A stretch of DNA of 64,000 bases from Guptibacillus algicola. GTDB taxonomy: Bacteria > Bacillota > Bacilli > Bacillales > Guptibacillaceae. The notes under the pieces were generated by a model. It saw only the letters and a program-made list of their open reading frames with translations. It had not been told where the DNA came from and did not search any database. Below, piece after piece: positions 25,945-36,298 of this stretch (the first letter of the stretch is position 1; every line of letters begins with the position of its first letter). The stretch covers positions 248,001 to 312,000 of the forward strand of contig NZ_JAIVAF010000004.1 of NCBI RefSeq assembly GCF_020171805.1, in the 5' to 3' direction. A program made the position numbers and the translations under genes.

Positions 25945-26213
25945 TGATGATGAGGATATCGTTTGTGGGTTTAAATATTATCTATGAAAAACTTGTGCAG
26001 TAAACAAATGAATGGACCGCATACAACACGCAATCTCTTTGTCTGGTTATCGAACATCCATTGTCATCAAGTCGACACAACTCACCTTTGTAAACACTTG
26101 AGATGCTCCAACATCTTTTCTACTATTATCAGTAGGAAGCTTGTTTGCCAATCACATCTTCTGGCAATAATGAAGCCTTACATATGTTTAGTAATAATGA
26201 AAGGATGAAGTAT
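25945..26213 (+). other. Intergenic region, no gene seen
   Basis: About 270 bases. A frame from 25984 to 26208 is open but has no ribosome binding site and an unconvincing composition, so it is not called. AAAGG before ATG 26214 belongs to the lipoprotein gene. No clear promoter was identified. Confidence 0.4.
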
Positions 26214-26963
26214 ATGAAAAAAATAAGTATCCTATTATCTATGCTGTGTCTCTTCCTCGTGCTCGCAGCTTGTGGACAAAACGATAACACAGATAAAGAA
26301 GAAAGCGGTGCTTCTGAACCTCAACCTTTGGAAGTGTCACTTGATACACCTGAAACTGCCGAAAAAGGTCAAGAACTTACCTTTAGCGCAACAGTTACAC
26401 AAGGAGACGAAGCGGTTGAAGATGCAAGCGAAGTAATGTTTGAAATCTGGAAAGAAGGCGACAAAGATAACAGCGAAATGGTAGAAGCCGAGCACGAAGG
26501 TGAAGGCGTCTACTCTATTAAAAAAACGCTAGAAGAAGATGGAACATTTGTTGTTCAATCGCACGTAACTGCACGAGACCTACACACGATGCCGAAAAAC
26601 AAAGTAACAGTAGGTTCAGGGTCAGAAGAATCATCTGAGCATAGCGAAGAACACGCCCATCACGGAGGTGCTGTATCTTTCCACTTGATGAAACCAGAAT
26701 CCATTAAAGCAAGCGAAGAAATTTCTTTAGTCACACACCTACAAAAAGACGATCAACCACTAGCTGGAGCATCTGTCCGCTTTGAAATTTCAAAAGATGG
26801 CGAAGAAAAAGCACAATGGATAGACACAGAGGAAACAAAAGATGGCGAGTATGAAGGAACCGCTACATTCGAAGAAGCAGGAAAATACACCGTCACCATC
26901 CATGCCGAAAACGATAATGGCTTACATGAACACACTGAAGAAACAGTAACAGTCACAGAATAA
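26214..26963 (+). CDS. FixH/YtkA-type lipoprotein with two domains
   Basis: 249 residues: lipoprotein signal with lipobox LAAC (residues about 17-20), then two Ig-like YtkA/FixH domains (about 38-125 and 152-249), separated by a His/Glu-rich linker HSEEHAHHGG that could bind copper or another metal. Both domains share the pattern of a positive-strand start and the ...DGxYxxxxxFEEAGKYTVxxH type ending. YtkA-like proteins are linked to cytochrome oxidase copper handling or cell-envelope stress, without firm function. The start was chosen by AAAGG nine bases upstream. Confidence 0.8.
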   Translation: MKKISILLSMLCLFLVLAACGQNDNTDKEESGASEPQPLEVSLDTPETAEKGQELTFSATVTQGDEAVEDASEVMFEIWKEGDKDNSEMVEAEHEGEGVYSIKKTLEEDGTFVVQSHVTARDLHTMPKNKVTVGSGSEESSEHSEEHAHHGGAVSFHLMKPESIKASEEISLVTHLQKDDQPLAGASVRFEISKDGEEKAQWIDTEETKDGEYEGTATFEEAGKYTVTIHAENDNGLHEHTEETVTVTE

Positions 26964-26964
26964 A

Positions 26965-27001
26965 CTAAATCCCCCATTTACTTTGAATGGGGGATTTAGT
27001 T
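26965..27001 (+). terminator. Terminator of the lipoprotein gene
   Basis: Arms AAATCCCCCATT / AATGGGGGATTT followed by AGTTG. Confidence 0.75.
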
Positions 27002-27046
27002 GTTAGAGAAGCACTGAGTATTGTGCTCCCTATACAGAAGGAGATT

Positions 27047-27131
27047 ATTCGCCCGCTCCGCGGAAAGCGAGCATCCTGGATGCGTAAATCACCACCCAGT
27101 AGATTTCGAAACTTTATTAACAGACTGAATT
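27047..27131. repeat. Remnant of a Bacillaceae intergenic repeat
   Basis: The core CCGCTCCGCGGAAAGCGAGC followed by CTGGATGCG and an ending near TTTATTAACAGACTGAA resembles a dispersed intergenic element that I recognise from many Bacillus genomes. It is GC-richer than its surroundings and contains the short palindrome CTCCGCGGAAAG. Only one copy is in the window, so the call rests on memory of the element. Confidence 0.4.
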
Positions 27132-28373
27132 TTATGTCCTGATTTTCTTCACTTTACGTTTACCAACTTGAACAATCATACCGTCTACAATATCAACAAT
27201 AGCAGAGCTGTCCGTCACTTTTTGTTGGTCAATCTTAATTCCACCGTTTTTCACCATGCGTCTTGCCTCACTCGTTGATGGCAACATGCCTAAAGCCACA
27301 ACAAGAGCTGGCACACTTACTTTTTGCTCTCCACTCCAACTGAATTCCTCTATATCAGAAGGTAGCTGTTTTTGCCCGAATACATGTTGAAATTGCTCTT
27401 CTGCATTTGTAGCAGCATCTTCTCCATGAAACATCCGTACGATCGTTTTTGCCAAAGTCATTTTCGCTTCTTTTGGATGAATGGTTCCTTCTTTAAGCTT
27501 CTTTCGAATCGCTTCTTTCTCTTCTAGGTGTAAATCTGTACTAAGCTCGATGTATTTCGAAATCAACTCATCTGGAATCGACATCGCTTTCCCATACATC
27601 TCGGTTGGCTTTTCTGCTATCCCAATGTAATTCCCTTTTGACTTGGACATTTTGTCGACGCCATCTAAACCTTCAAGAAGAGGCATGGTCAGCACAACCT
27701 GTTTTTCTTTTCCAAACTGTTCTTGCAAGTGTCTTCCCATCAAGACGTTAAAGTATTGATCGGTACCCCCAAGCTCAATGTCGCTTTCCAGATGAACTGA
27801 ATCGTATCCTTGCATAAGAGGGTAAAAGAATTCGTGAAGTGAAACAGGCTTACCATTTGAAATCCGCTTCTCAAAATCATCTCGCTCGATTAACCGAGCA
27901 ACCGTAATTTTACCTGCAAGCTCGATGACATCTTGAAACTTTAATTCAGATAGCCATGCTGCATTGTAAAATAGTTCTACTTTACTTCGATCGATGACTT
28001 TACCAAATTGATCAAGGTACGTTTGTGCATTTTGCTTAACTTCTTCATCTGTAAGTTGAACTCTCGCCGTAGACTTACCCGTCGGATCACCGATCTTTCC
28101 TGTGAAGTCTCCAATGATGAGCTGAACAATGTGGCCATTTTCTTGAAACTGTCGCAGCTTGTTTAATACGACCGTATGCCCGATATGAACATCTGGTGCA
28201 GTTGGATCAAGACCGAGCTTCACCTTTAACGGGCGACCAGTTATGATCGACTTTGCAATTTTACTTTTCAATTCGTCTAAAGGAATGACTTCGCTCGTGC
28301 CGTGAGTATAAACGGCATACTGCCTTTCCATTTCCTTTCGTTGTTCACTCGTTAACTTATCGATCATGTCCAT
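27132..28373 (-). CDS. tyrZ: Tyrosyl-tRNA synthetase (TyrZ type)
   Basis: 413 residues, the length of B. subtilis TyrZ. The class I signatures are [18 protein letters not shown] and [14 protein letters not shown]; a C-terminal S4 RNA-binding domain (about 345-405) carries [13 protein letters not shown]. It charges tRNA-Tyr. The HIGH motif and short C-terminus place it in the TyrZ rather than the main TyrS group. A tyrosine T-box with its own promoter controls it, so it is induced when charged tRNA-Tyr is low. GGAGG nine bases upstream fixes the start. Confidence 0.93.
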   Translation of the reverse strand: MDMIDKLTSEQRKEMERQYAVYTHGTSEVIPLDELKSKIAKSIITGRPLKVKLGLDPTAPDVHIGHTVVLNKLRQFQENGHIVQLIIGDFTGKIGDPTGKSTARVQLTDEEVKQNAQTYLDQFGKVIDRSKVELFYNAAWLSELKFQDVIELAGKITVARLIERDDFEKRISNGKPVSLHEFFYPLMQGYDSVHLESDIELGGTDQYFNVLMGRHLQEQFGKEKQVVLTMPLLEGLDGVDKMSKSKGNYIGIAEKPTEMYGKAMSIPDELISKYIELSTDLHLEEKEAIRKKLKEGTIHPKEAKMTLAKTIVRMFHGEDAATNAEEQFQHVFGQKQLPSDIEEFSWSGEQKVSVPALVVALGMLPSTSEARRMVKNGGIKIDQQKVTDSSAIVDIVDGMIVQVGKRKVKKIRT

Positions 28374-28400
28374 CCCTTTTGACCTCCTATTGTTACATAA

Positions 28401-28664
28401 TATGCAAAAAAGCCACGTCTCTACATCTCTGTAGGGACGTGGCTATTCACGCGGTACCACCCTGATTGAAGACACACCCGTCTTCCGGCTCATATACGAT
28501 AACGGAATCCACCGTTTCTGACTACTCGAGAATTCGTTCGTCAGAAAAGCTCTAAGGGGTAATTCACGATTACGCTGTACCAGTTCTCACCACCCACTGG
28601 TTCTCTGACACTACACGTCGCAATACGCTACTGCTTCCTTTTCTTCGCCTGTTTCATTGATTTT
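28401..28664 (-). ncRNA. T-box leader (tyrosine-specific)
   Basis: The T-box sequence AGGGTGGTACCGCG is present on the minus strand (28450-28463), followed by a terminator with arms AGCCACGTCCCTACA / TGTAGAGACGTGGCT and TTTTTT (28405-28444). In stem I the bulge GGTACAGC places a TAC tyrosine codon at 28577-28579 as specifier. Uncharged tRNA-Tyr stabilises the antiterminator and lets tyrZ be transcribed. Confidence 0.93.
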
Positions 28665-28669
28665 AAATA

Positions 28670-28698
28670 ACTTTAGCTTGTTGGGACAATATTGTCAA
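28670..28698 (-). promoter_or_regulatory. Sigma-A promoter of the tyrZ T-box transcript
   Basis: Consensus TTGACA (28693-28698), 17-base spacer, TAAAGT (28670-28675), just ahead of the T-box stem I. Confidence 0.75.
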
Positions 28699-28720
28699 TG
28701 GTTTTTAATAGCAAAATAAA

Positions 28721-28748
28721 GAACAGCGGTCAAAGACCGCTGTTCACA
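28721..28748 (-). terminator. Terminator of hemH
   Basis: Arms GAACAGCGGTC / GACCGCTGTTC followed on the minus strand by TTTATTTTGC, directly after the stop. Confidence 0.75.
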
Positions 28749-29681
28749 TTATTTATTCAATTGCTTCATTACGACCGTTGCCATCGCATCGATAAATTCT
28801 TCTTTTGCGTTTGGCATTTCTGGTCTGTAGTACTTTGCTCCAATATCATCTGTCACTACTTTACATTCGTAGTCATTGTCAAAGAGAACTTCAAGATGAT
28901 CGGCTACGAAGCCAACAGGTGCATAGACAAATGATGTGTACCCATGATTGTCATGCAAGTCTCTCGTTAGATCTTGTACATCGGGACCAATCCATGGATC
29001 AGGGGTATTCCCTTCACTCTGCCAACCGATCGCAACGTTTCTTACTCCGGATTCCTCAACAATTAGGTCAGCCGTTTCTTTTAGTTGATCAGGATACGGA
29101 TCTCCATTTGCGATGATTTTCTCTGGGAGGCTGTGCGCAGAAACGATTAGTACCGCTTTTTCACGCTCTTGTTCAGACATTCCATCGAAAATCGCTTTTA
29201 CTCGTTTAGCCCAATAGGAAATAAACTTCGGTTCATCATACCAGCTCTCAACAGAAGTAATGGTTGGTCCACCAATTTTCTCTGCTTCTTCCTTAGCACG
29301 TCCATTATATGATTTTATACTGAACGTAGAGAAATGAGGAGCTAATACGATACTTACAGCTTCTTCAATTCCATCTTCATGCATTTGTTGAACGGCATCT
29401 TCTACAAATGGTTCGATATGCTTCAAACCGATATACACTTTAAACTCAATCTCATCCTGTATCTCATTCAGATGAGCACCTAGGCCATATGCTTGCTCTT
29501 GTGTAATTTTTGCAAGGGGTGAAATACCGCCGATCGCTTGATAGCGGTCTTTTAAATCTTGAAGCTGCTCTTCAGCTGGTTTTCTTCCTCTACGAATATG
29601 TGTGTAATAACGTTCGATATCTTCTTCCTTATATGGCGTACCGTATGCCATCACAAGTAAACCCATCGTTTTCTTTGCCAT
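28749..29681 (-). CDS. hemH: Coproporphyrin/protoporphyrin ferrochelatase
   Basis: 310 residues, the B. subtilis HemH (CpfC) length. Family motifs include [20 protein letters not shown], the metal-site His in [10 protein letters not shown] with GDPY, and [18 protein letters not shown]. It inserts iron into coproporphyrin III in the Gram-positive heme pathway. In B. subtilis it is in hemEHY; here it stands alone. GAGGGG eight bases before ATG 29681 is preferred to the GTG at 29699. Confidence 0.94.
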   Translation of the reverse strand: MAKKTMGLLVMAYGTPYKEEDIERYYTHIRRGRKPAEEQLQDLKDRYQAIGGISPLAKITQEQAYGLGAHLNEIQDEIEFKVYIGLKHIEPFVEDAVQQMHEDGIEEAVSIVLAPHFSTFSIKSYNGRAKEEAEKIGGPTITSVESWYDEPKFISYWAKRVKAIFDGMSEQEREKAVLIVSAHSLPEKIIANGDPYPDQLKETADLIVEESGVRNVAIGWQSEGNTPDPWIGPDVQDLTRDLHDNHGYTSFVYAPVGFVADHLEVLFDNDYECKVVTDDIGAKYYRPEMPNAKEEFIDAMATVVMKQLNK

Positions 29682-29826
29682 GAGTGTATCCCCTCTCAAA
29701 TTTTGCGAATTAAATTGAATATCTAGTTATAATCATTATCGTCTAGTTTGAAGTATACTCTTTTTCATCAATCGATTCAAAGGGTAAGCAACAATATAAA
29801 TGGTAACGTTTTGTGTCGTTCATTAC

Positions 29827-29858
29827 AAAAGGGGTCAGGCACGTGCCTGACCCCTTTT
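29827..29858. repeat. Perfect 32-base palindrome, REP-like, doubling as terminator
   Basis: Two 16-base arms, AAAAGGGGTCAGGCAC and its exact complement, meet without a loop. The GGGGTCAGGCAC core is a palindrome that I recognise as abundant between Bacillaceae genes. It lies five bases beyond the stop of the minus-strand stress-like gene and ends in T runs, so it can act as a bidirectional terminator. Confidence 0.65.
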
Positions 29859-29863
29859 ATTAT

Positions 29864-30211
29864 TTATTTCTCCATCGCTCCATTATGCTTCGTTACGATT
29901 TCACGGAGCTCTGTATCATCATCTTCAGTTGTCTCAAAAGAGAGCACATAGCTAAACTGCTTGTCACCTTGTTCAGGATCTGCGTTTTCTTCTTGCTTCC
30001 CTGTTGGTGTTTGGTTTGAGAAGAACAAATCGTTGTTCGCACCAGCTTGAGTTGCTGATCCTTGCCCTGAATCAGGTGCGTCAACAGATGGGCTATTGTC
30101 CTCCGTGAGTTCCTCAACTGAAACGCTATCTACTGAATAATTTTTAAGGTCTGCCTTTGCACTTTCCGCTTCGTTTTCTGTTGGAAAGTAGGCTTGTAAT
30201 GTTTTACTCAT
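29864..30211 (-). CDS. Small acidic protein of unknown function (general-stress-like)
   Basis: 115 residues: an N-terminal ferredoxin-like half (SKTLQAYFPTENEAESAKAD, then KNYSVDSVSVEEL), a low-complexity Ser/Asp/Gly/Gln linker (about 50-85) and a C-terminal beta strand FSYVLSFETTEDDDTELREI. The layout resembles small general-stress proteins with a YflT/GsiB-like heat-stable character, but I cannot name the family. AAAAGGAG nine bases before ATG 30211 fixes the start. Confidence 0.65.
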   Translation of the reverse strand: MSKTLQAYFPTENEAESAKADLKNYSVDSVSVEELTEDNSPSVDAPDSGQGSATQAGANNDLFFSNQTPTGKQEENADPEQGDKQFSYVLSFETTEDDDTELREIVTKHNGAMEK

Positions 30212-30387
30212 ATCGATCGACTCCTTTTCCCTTTGGCTCACATTAACCTGTTTCCCTTTTCTAAGTCCTCTTAATCATTGAAAAACAAGTAAATTTTATA
30301 GGTATTTATGATATCGATATGAAGATGATTAATCTCCCTACTATCAACATAAACTACCGCTAATGTCATATTAGAGGAGGAATATTC

Positions 30388-30573
30388 ATGAGGAATAGTA
30401 AATCGAAGCATACAAAAGTGGATAAGAAGGGAAACGAACATCTTAACGTAGATGAAGCGATTAATGAAGTTTTCTATTCGGACCACCAGAAAAACGACTC
30501 TAACCCTACCTTATATCTGTACAACAATACTGCAGCTATTGATGTAACTGGGAATAAGGATGAAGATCGTTAA
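30388..30573 (+). CDS. Small hydrophilic protein of unknown function
   Basis: 61 residues, very polar (Lys, Asn, Asp), no membrane segment, no Cys. GAGGAGG is eight bases before the ATG, so translation is likely. It is divergent to the 29864 gene and precedes the sulfolipid operon by about 180 bases. No function can be suggested. Confidence 0.6.
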   Translation: MRNSKSKHTKVDKKGNEHLNVDEAINEVFYSDHQKNDSNPTLYLYNNTAAIDVTGNKDEDR

Positions 30574-30665
30574 TCCAACTTTTTTCTTTCTATCTTCATC
30601 ACGATAATGGTTTTGTCTGCAATTAACTGATTTCCTTAAAATTTTCGTAAATTAGGGGTCCTTAG

Positions 30666-30694
30666 TTGAATCAGCACATGATGAGTGCTATCGT
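30666..30694 (+). promoter_or_regulatory. Candidate promoter of the sulfolipid operon
   Basis: TTGAAT (30666-30671), 17-base spacer, TATCGT (30689-30694). The spacer holds a small dyad AGCAC-N7-GTGCT (30673-30689) that could bind a regulator. No convincing Pho-box direct repeats were found. Confidence 0.4.
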
Positions 30695-30703
30695 AAATTG
30701 TGA

Positions 30704-31903
<1,200 letters not shown>

Positions 31904-31933
31904 GACGAAGCCAAAACAAATAGAGGTGTAACT

Positions 31934-33082
31934 ATGAAAATTTCCATCGTAACTGAAACATTCCTCCCCTCAACAGATGGAGTCGTAACCCGATTGCGTG
32001 CTTCCATCGATTATTTAATCGATCAAGGACATGAAATCCAAGTGATTGCTCCAGATTTAGGGGTACAAAGCTATAGGAATATTCGTTTCGATGGGGTTCA
32101 GCCTCGGACATTTTTCCTGTACAAGCACCGGAAATTTGGAATGCCAACAAGACAAATCAAAACATATCTAGAAGACTTCAACCCTGATCTCGTACATGTC
32201 GTAAACCCTGCATTTATGGGGTATTCAGGAATTAAATATGGCAAAAAGCTAGGCGTCCCACTCATTGCCTCTTATCATACACATGCTCCAAAATATGCAG
32301 ATCATTATAAAGTTCCATGGGCAGAGCCACTTCTTTGGTGGCACTTTAGAAGGATGCACAACCAAGCTGACTTGAACCTATGTACATCTCAAGCTATTTT
32401 AGAAGAGCTCAATGAACAGAACTTTTACAATGTCCATTTATGGAAGCGAGGCGTAGATACAGAACGTTTTAACCCAGAGTTACGAGATGAGTCGATGAGA
32501 GAGCGATTGACTGAAGGTAATCCTGACAAAACACTTCTTTTATTTGTTGGACGACTTGCTTTTGAGAAAGAAATCGACACGCTCATCCCCATGTTAGAAG
32601 AGAAGCAAGACGCTCATCTCGCAATCGTTGGAGATGGTCCATACCGAGAACAGCTAGAAAAGAATTTCTCACACCTTAACAATGTGACCTTCACAGGGTT
32701 TATGCACGGAGAAGAATTAGCAACCGCTTATGCGTCATCAGATGCGTTCATGTTTCCATCAACAACGGAAACACTAGGACTCGTTATTCTAGAAGCAATG
32801 GCAAGCGGTCTCCCCGTTGTCGCAGCAGCGTCTGGTCCGACGAACGAACAAGTCGACGATGGTGCTACAGGACTTCTCTACCGCTCAGGTGAAGACGGAA
32901 ACTTGACCGAGACTATCGCTCGATTAGAAGATAAGAATCTTCAGCAGCAAATGTCCAAACGCGCTTTCTCTCATTCACGCGCATTTGGTTGGCATGGTCC
33001 TGCAAAGCAGCTTCTCGATATTTATGAATCCGCTCTAGACGTAAAGCAGGAACAAGAAGAAGGACAGCAGGCGGTCCAATAG
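31934..33082 (+). CDS. sqdX: Sulfoquinovosyltransferase SqdX (GT4 glycosyltransferase)
   Basis: 382-residue GT-B glycosyltransferase. N-terminal PSTDGVVTRLRASIDYL, YHTHAPKYADHYKVPW, the SqdX/SQD2-typical LWKRGVDTERFNPELR and the nucleotide-sugar motif STTETLGLVILEAMASGLPV (EX7E) follow the sulfoquinovosyltransferase pattern; the linked sqdB supports it. It should transfer sulfoquinovose from the UDP sugar to diacylglycerol at the membrane, giving SQDG. Without the neighbour, a generic GT4 such as a diacylglycerol mannosyl/glucosyltransferase would also fit. GAGGTG precedes the ATG, 30 bases after sqdB. Confidence 0.87.
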   Translation: MKISIVTETFLPSTDGVVTRLRASIDYLIDQGHEIQVIAPDLGVQSYRNIRFDGVQPRTFFLYKHRKFGMPTRQIKTYLEDFNPDLVHVVNPAFMGYSGIKYGKKLGVPLIASYHTHAPKYADHYKVPWAEPLLWWHFRRMHNQADLNLCTSQAILEELNEQNFYNVHLWKRGVDTERFNPELRDESMRERLTEGNPDKTLLLFVGRLAFEKEIDTLIPMLEEKQDAHLAIVGDGPYREQLEKNFSHLNNVTFTGFMHGEELATAYASSDAFMFPSTTETLGLVILEAMASGLPVVAAASGPTNEQVDDGATGLLYRSGEDGNLTETIARLEDKNLQQQMSKRAFSHSRAFGWHGPAKQLLDIYESALDVKQEQEEGQQAVQ

Positions 33083-33096
33083 ATAGAGGTAAAAAC

Positions 33097-33567
33097 ATGA
33101 AACAGAGTCAGAAAGGAAAAGGTTCAAAGCAGGTGATAAGCTTTAGTGCGATCGGTATTATGAACGCACTTGTAGATATAGGAGCGCTAAACCTGCTCAT
33201 GCTGTTATTTCCAACAGATGATCGAATCCAGCTCATTTCCTATAACACAATTGCATATACTCTTGCGATCACGAACAGCTACTTTTGGAATGCGAAGCTA
33301 ACCTTTCCATCTAAAGCCATCCACGATCGTAAACAGATCGTCCTGTTTATTGTGCAGGCTGTTATTGCACTTGCGGTCAGTAACCTCGTATTTTATGGCG
33401 CTTTGTACCTGTTTGACCTCGAATGGATATCTATTGCGAATTATATCGAACGAAATATAGCGAAGGGATTAGCAATGTTTCTATCCTCTGCTTCAAGCTT
33501 CTTTATGATGAAGCACATTGTATTCCCCCGGACTCACCGGTCCCCTGGGCAAGAACGAAGTCGCTAA
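33097..33567 (+). CDS. GtrA-family membrane protein
   Basis: 156 residues with four membrane helices and the GtrA pattern FSAIGIMNALVDIGALNLL at the start and NSYFWNAKLTF in the middle. GtrA proteins are thought to move lipid-linked sugars across the membrane or to support glycosyltransferases. It begins 14 bases after sqdX, so it is part of the sulfolipid operon; a role in lipid or sugar-lipid translocation is inference. A strong terminator follows. Confidence 0.88.
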   Translation: MKQSQKGKGSKQVISFSAIGIMNALVDIGALNLLMLLFPTDDRIQLISYNTIAYTLAITNSYFWNAKLTFPSKAIHDRKQIVLFIVQAVIALAVSNLVFYGALYLFDLEWISIANYIERNIAKGLAMFLSSASSFFMMKHIVFPRTHRSPGQERSR

Positions 33568-33570
33568 CCA

Positions 33571-33612
33571 AAAAACAAGCGAATCCATAATCGGATTCGC
33601 TTGTTTTTAATT
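33571..33612 (+). terminator. Terminator of the sqdB-sqdX-gtrA operon
   Basis: Arms AAACAAGCGAATCC / GGATTCGCTTGTTT followed by TTAATTG. Confidence 0.85.
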
Positions 33613-33675
33613 GTCCTAGTCAAACACTACGATGCTCGCTTTATTAAGGGGCTTAACTTTTTTATAACAATTCCT

Positions 33676-34197
33676 CTACACGTACTTTTCCATCCTAATA
33701 TCTGCCCACATCTTCCCTTTCCAATATGTAAAATCCTCTAATCGAGCAATCTCTTTATATCCTAATCGTTTATACAAATGCTGTGCCCTTGTATTGAACT
33801 CAAACACGCCAAGTTCAATTCTCTTTAATCCATCTTTCTTTATTTGCTCTTCTAAGTAGCTCATTGCTTCAAAGCCGACGCCTTGACCACGAGCCTCATC
33901 TTCCCCAATCGTTATTCCGATCCAAGCTGTTTTCGGTACTTTCTTAAAGAGATGACTAGGGTCAACCATATAATTCATTTCTCCTACAACCTGATCATTG
34001 AAGTAAATCAAATAAATATGTAGGTAATTCAATCGCTCTGTTATATCGATCATCGTTATTTTCCTGCGCCGATCAAATTCTTCGGCATTCTTATTCGGTC
34101 GAATTAACGGTACTAAAGAACGATCATTTTCCCATCTATTATACATATCAACAAGAACAGTTGTTGGATGTTCAATTTTACTAAAATGTATTTTCAT
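33676..34197 (-). CDS. GNAT family N-acetyltransferase
   Basis: 173 residues with the GNAT motif A GITIGEDEARGQGVGFEAMS and a C-terminal ELGVFEFNTRAQHLYKRLG then YKEIARLEDF, as in RimI/SpeG-like acetyltransferases. The substrate is unknown. AAGGAAGGAG lies six bases before ATG 34197; the upstream start at 34221 lacks a site. Confidence 0.82.
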   Translation of the reverse strand: MKIHFSKIEHPTTVLVDMYNRWENDRSLVPLIRPNKNAEEFDRRRKITMIDITERLNYLHIYLIYFNDQVVGEMNYMVDPSHLFKKVPKTAWIGITIGEDEARGQGVGFEAMSYLEEQIKKDGLKRIELGVFEFNTRAQHLYKRLGYKEIARLEDFTYWKGKMWADIRMEKYV

Positions 34198-34269
34198 GTG
34201 CGTCTCCTTCCTTACCATCATTATGCTTCTTCAAATGATTCCATATATGCTTAGTATTTTCCTCCCTCG

Positions 34270-34295
34270 AAAAAACAGACAGCTTTCACTGTCTG
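34270..34295 (-). terminator. Terminator of the DUF368 gene
   Basis: Arms AACAGACAG / CTGTCTGTT followed on the minus strand by TTTTCGAGG. Confidence 0.75.
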
Positions 34296-35120
34296 TTACG
34301 TTTGTTTATGCTCGATTCTTCCTAACAAGAATGCTGCTCCAATACCAAGGAGGAATGTCATGATACTTGCAATGGCAATGCCTGAATCAGATTTAAATCC
34401 TGGGTAAAGAACGACCACTGAACCTGTCACAAGCCCGATCATAACCGCATACGTTGAAACCGTGTATTTGCTCAACAGTAATGAAATAGCTTTACCCGTT
34501 AAACTTAATCCTACTATGATTCCCGCCCCTACAGTCAAAATAAGAGGGATTTGGAATGAGGATAATCCATGTATAACCGTTTGATAAGACCCAAGCAATA
34601 GCAGTACGAATGAACCACTTACGCCAGGCAGAATCATGGCAGTACTAGCAAGCCAGCCTGAAAAGAATAGTGTCACATAATCCTTAAGCTGTAACGCTTC
34701 TTTTACAGTTCCTGAGTCCCCTCCTTTGAATACGACCGTAAAAGCAATCAATACCGCCGCAATCACAAGGAGCATATAGTGAACCGGTTTAAATGTTTTC
34801 TTAAATTCCACCGTTTTCAATAAGAATGGAATAACCCCAATGATCAATCCAATAAAAAAGTAAAATGTAGGCTGTGGATAGTTGTTTAAAAGCTTTTCCA
34901 TCACCTTACTTACTAATATGATCGCAAGAACCACTCCGATGAGCAAAGGAATAAAGAAGCCAAGTTCCTTCTTCCAATTCTTACTCATCAGTCCATTGAT
35001 TCCGCTGATCAAACGTTTATAAATCCCAAGTACCATCGCTATCGTTCCGCCACTAACACCAGGAATCAAATCACTGATTCCCATTAACAGCCCTCTATAT
35101 ATATTCTTCCATCTAAACAT
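34296..35120 (-). CDS. DUF368 (PopT-type) polyprenyl-phosphate transporter
   Basis: 274 residues with about eight membrane helices and the DUF368 repeat motif seen twice, GISDLIPGVSGGTIAMVLG and ASTAMILPGVSGSFVLLLLG. The family (PopT) was shown to return undecaprenyl phosphate to the inner leaflet for cell-wall synthesis. This window also encodes a DedA protein (45718), the other family with such activity. AAAGGAG nine bases before ATG 35120 sets the start. Confidence 0.9.
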   Translation of the reverse strand: MFRWKNIYRGLLMGISDLIPGVSGGTIAMVLGIYKRLISGINGLMSKNWKKELGFFIPLLIGVVLAIILVSKVMEKLLNNYPQPTFYFFIGLIIGVIPFLLKTVEFKKTFKPVHYMLLVIAAVLIAFTVVFKGGDSGTVKEALQLKDYVTLFFSGWLASTAMILPGVSGSFVLLLLGSYQTVIHGLSSFQIPLILTVGAGIIVGLSLTGKAISLLLSKYTVSTYAVMIGLVTGSVVVLYPGFKSDSGIAIASIMTFLLGIGAAFLLGRIEHKQT

Positions 35121-35365
35121 CTCATACTTCTCCTTTAATCTATCTATGTAATAGTTCCTTACCCTCCAAGCATGCAATCATAACCCTCAAGGAGAGTTAG
35201 CTTTGGTTTTTACTCGTCACAATCGGTTATCCTAATCCTACACGTATCCATTCGAAACAAATCATCTTTTTCTGCCTACACAAAAATGCCATCAGTTGAT
35301 TATCTACCGCCATATACAGTAAAGTGATAGAGGTGATTTTTGATTTTATACACTGGAGGAATTTG

Positions 35366-36250
35366 ATGAGTGATCGAAATAAAGGCATCCTTTTGTTACT
35401 CGTTTCATCGTTCGGTTTTGCGATGATGGCGGCTTTTGTCAAGCTTTCAGGTGACTTACCAACGGTACAAAAGACGATGTTTCGTAACGCAGTATCAGCA
35501 GTCATATCATTTGGTTTTGTTATGTACTACAAAGAACGGTTATTTGGTAAGAAAGAAAATCAGAAATTCTTACTCCTACGTTCATCACTTGGAACGCTCG
35601 GAATTCTTTTCTATTTTTATGCGATCGACCATCTTGTTCTATCAGATGCAGATATGCTAAACAAGCTAAGTCCCTTTCTGCTCATAATCTTTTCTGCACT
35701 ATTCCTGAAAGAGCGTGCGAGGACGTTTCAGATTGTGGCGATTATCATTGCATTCATTGGTACATTATTGATCATTAAACCGCAATTCTCTATTGAAACC
35801 ATCCCATATATTTCAGGGTTATTATCTGCGGTATTTGCTGCAGGAGCGTATACCGTTCTTCGCGTTCTTGGCCAAAAGGAGAAGTTTTATACGGTCGTCT
35901 TTTATTTTTCATTCTTCTCAACGGTTGTTTTACTACCTTTCGTCATTATGTTTTATGAACCGATGGAAACGAGACAGCTCATATACCTTCTTCTTGCAGG
36001 AGTCTTTGCAACACTTGGTCAGTTTGGAATTACGATGGCATATAAATTTGCCCCAGCAAGAGAGATCTCGATCTTCTTCTATTCAACCGTCGTCTATTCA
36101 GCACTGATCAGTATCGTCCTATTTGGACAAGTACCTGACCTACTGAGTATACTTGGTTATATTATCATCTTCTCCGCTTCGTTCTACATGTTTTTACGGA
36201 ATAATCATGAAGCGAAGATTGAGAAAAGAGCCTTTCGAACATCAGATTAA
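35366..36250 (+). CDS. DMT superfamily transporter (two EamA domains)
   Basis: 294 residues, ten membrane helices in two EamA repeats (SSFGFAMMAAFVKLSGDLP and SGLLSAVFAAGAYTVLRVLG). It is probably an exporter of a metabolite; related proteins export S-adenosylmethionine-like or amino acid compounds. TGGAGG six bases before ATG 35366 sets the start. A terminator follows the stop. Confidence 0.85.
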   Translation: MSDRNKGILLLLVSSFGFAMMAAFVKLSGDLPTVQKTMFRNAVSAVISFGFVMYYKERLFGKKENQKFLLLRSSLGTLGILFYFYAIDHLVLSDADMLNKLSPFLLIIFSALFLKERARTFQIVAIIIAFIGTLLIIKPQFSIETIPYISGLLSAVFAAGAYTVLRVLGQKEKFYTVVFYFSFFSTVVLLPFVIMFYEPMETRQLIYLLLAGVFATLGQFGITMAYKFAPAREISIFFYSTVVYSALISIVLFGQVPDLLSILGYIIIFSASFYMFLRNNHEAKIEKRAFRTSD

Positions 36251-36253
36251 ACA

Positions 36254-36292
36254 ACAGGTAGCGTCTATTTCAGGGCGCTACCTGTTTTGTTA
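36254..36292 (+). terminator. Terminator of the DMT gene
   Basis: Arms ACAGGTAGCG / CGCTACCTGT followed by TTTGTT. Confidence 0.8.
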
Positions 36293-36298
36293 TCCTTC

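Noticed and set aside
25984-26208. 74-codon plus-strand frame before the lipoprotein gene
   Set aside because: No ribosome binding site, unlikely composition, no recognised family.
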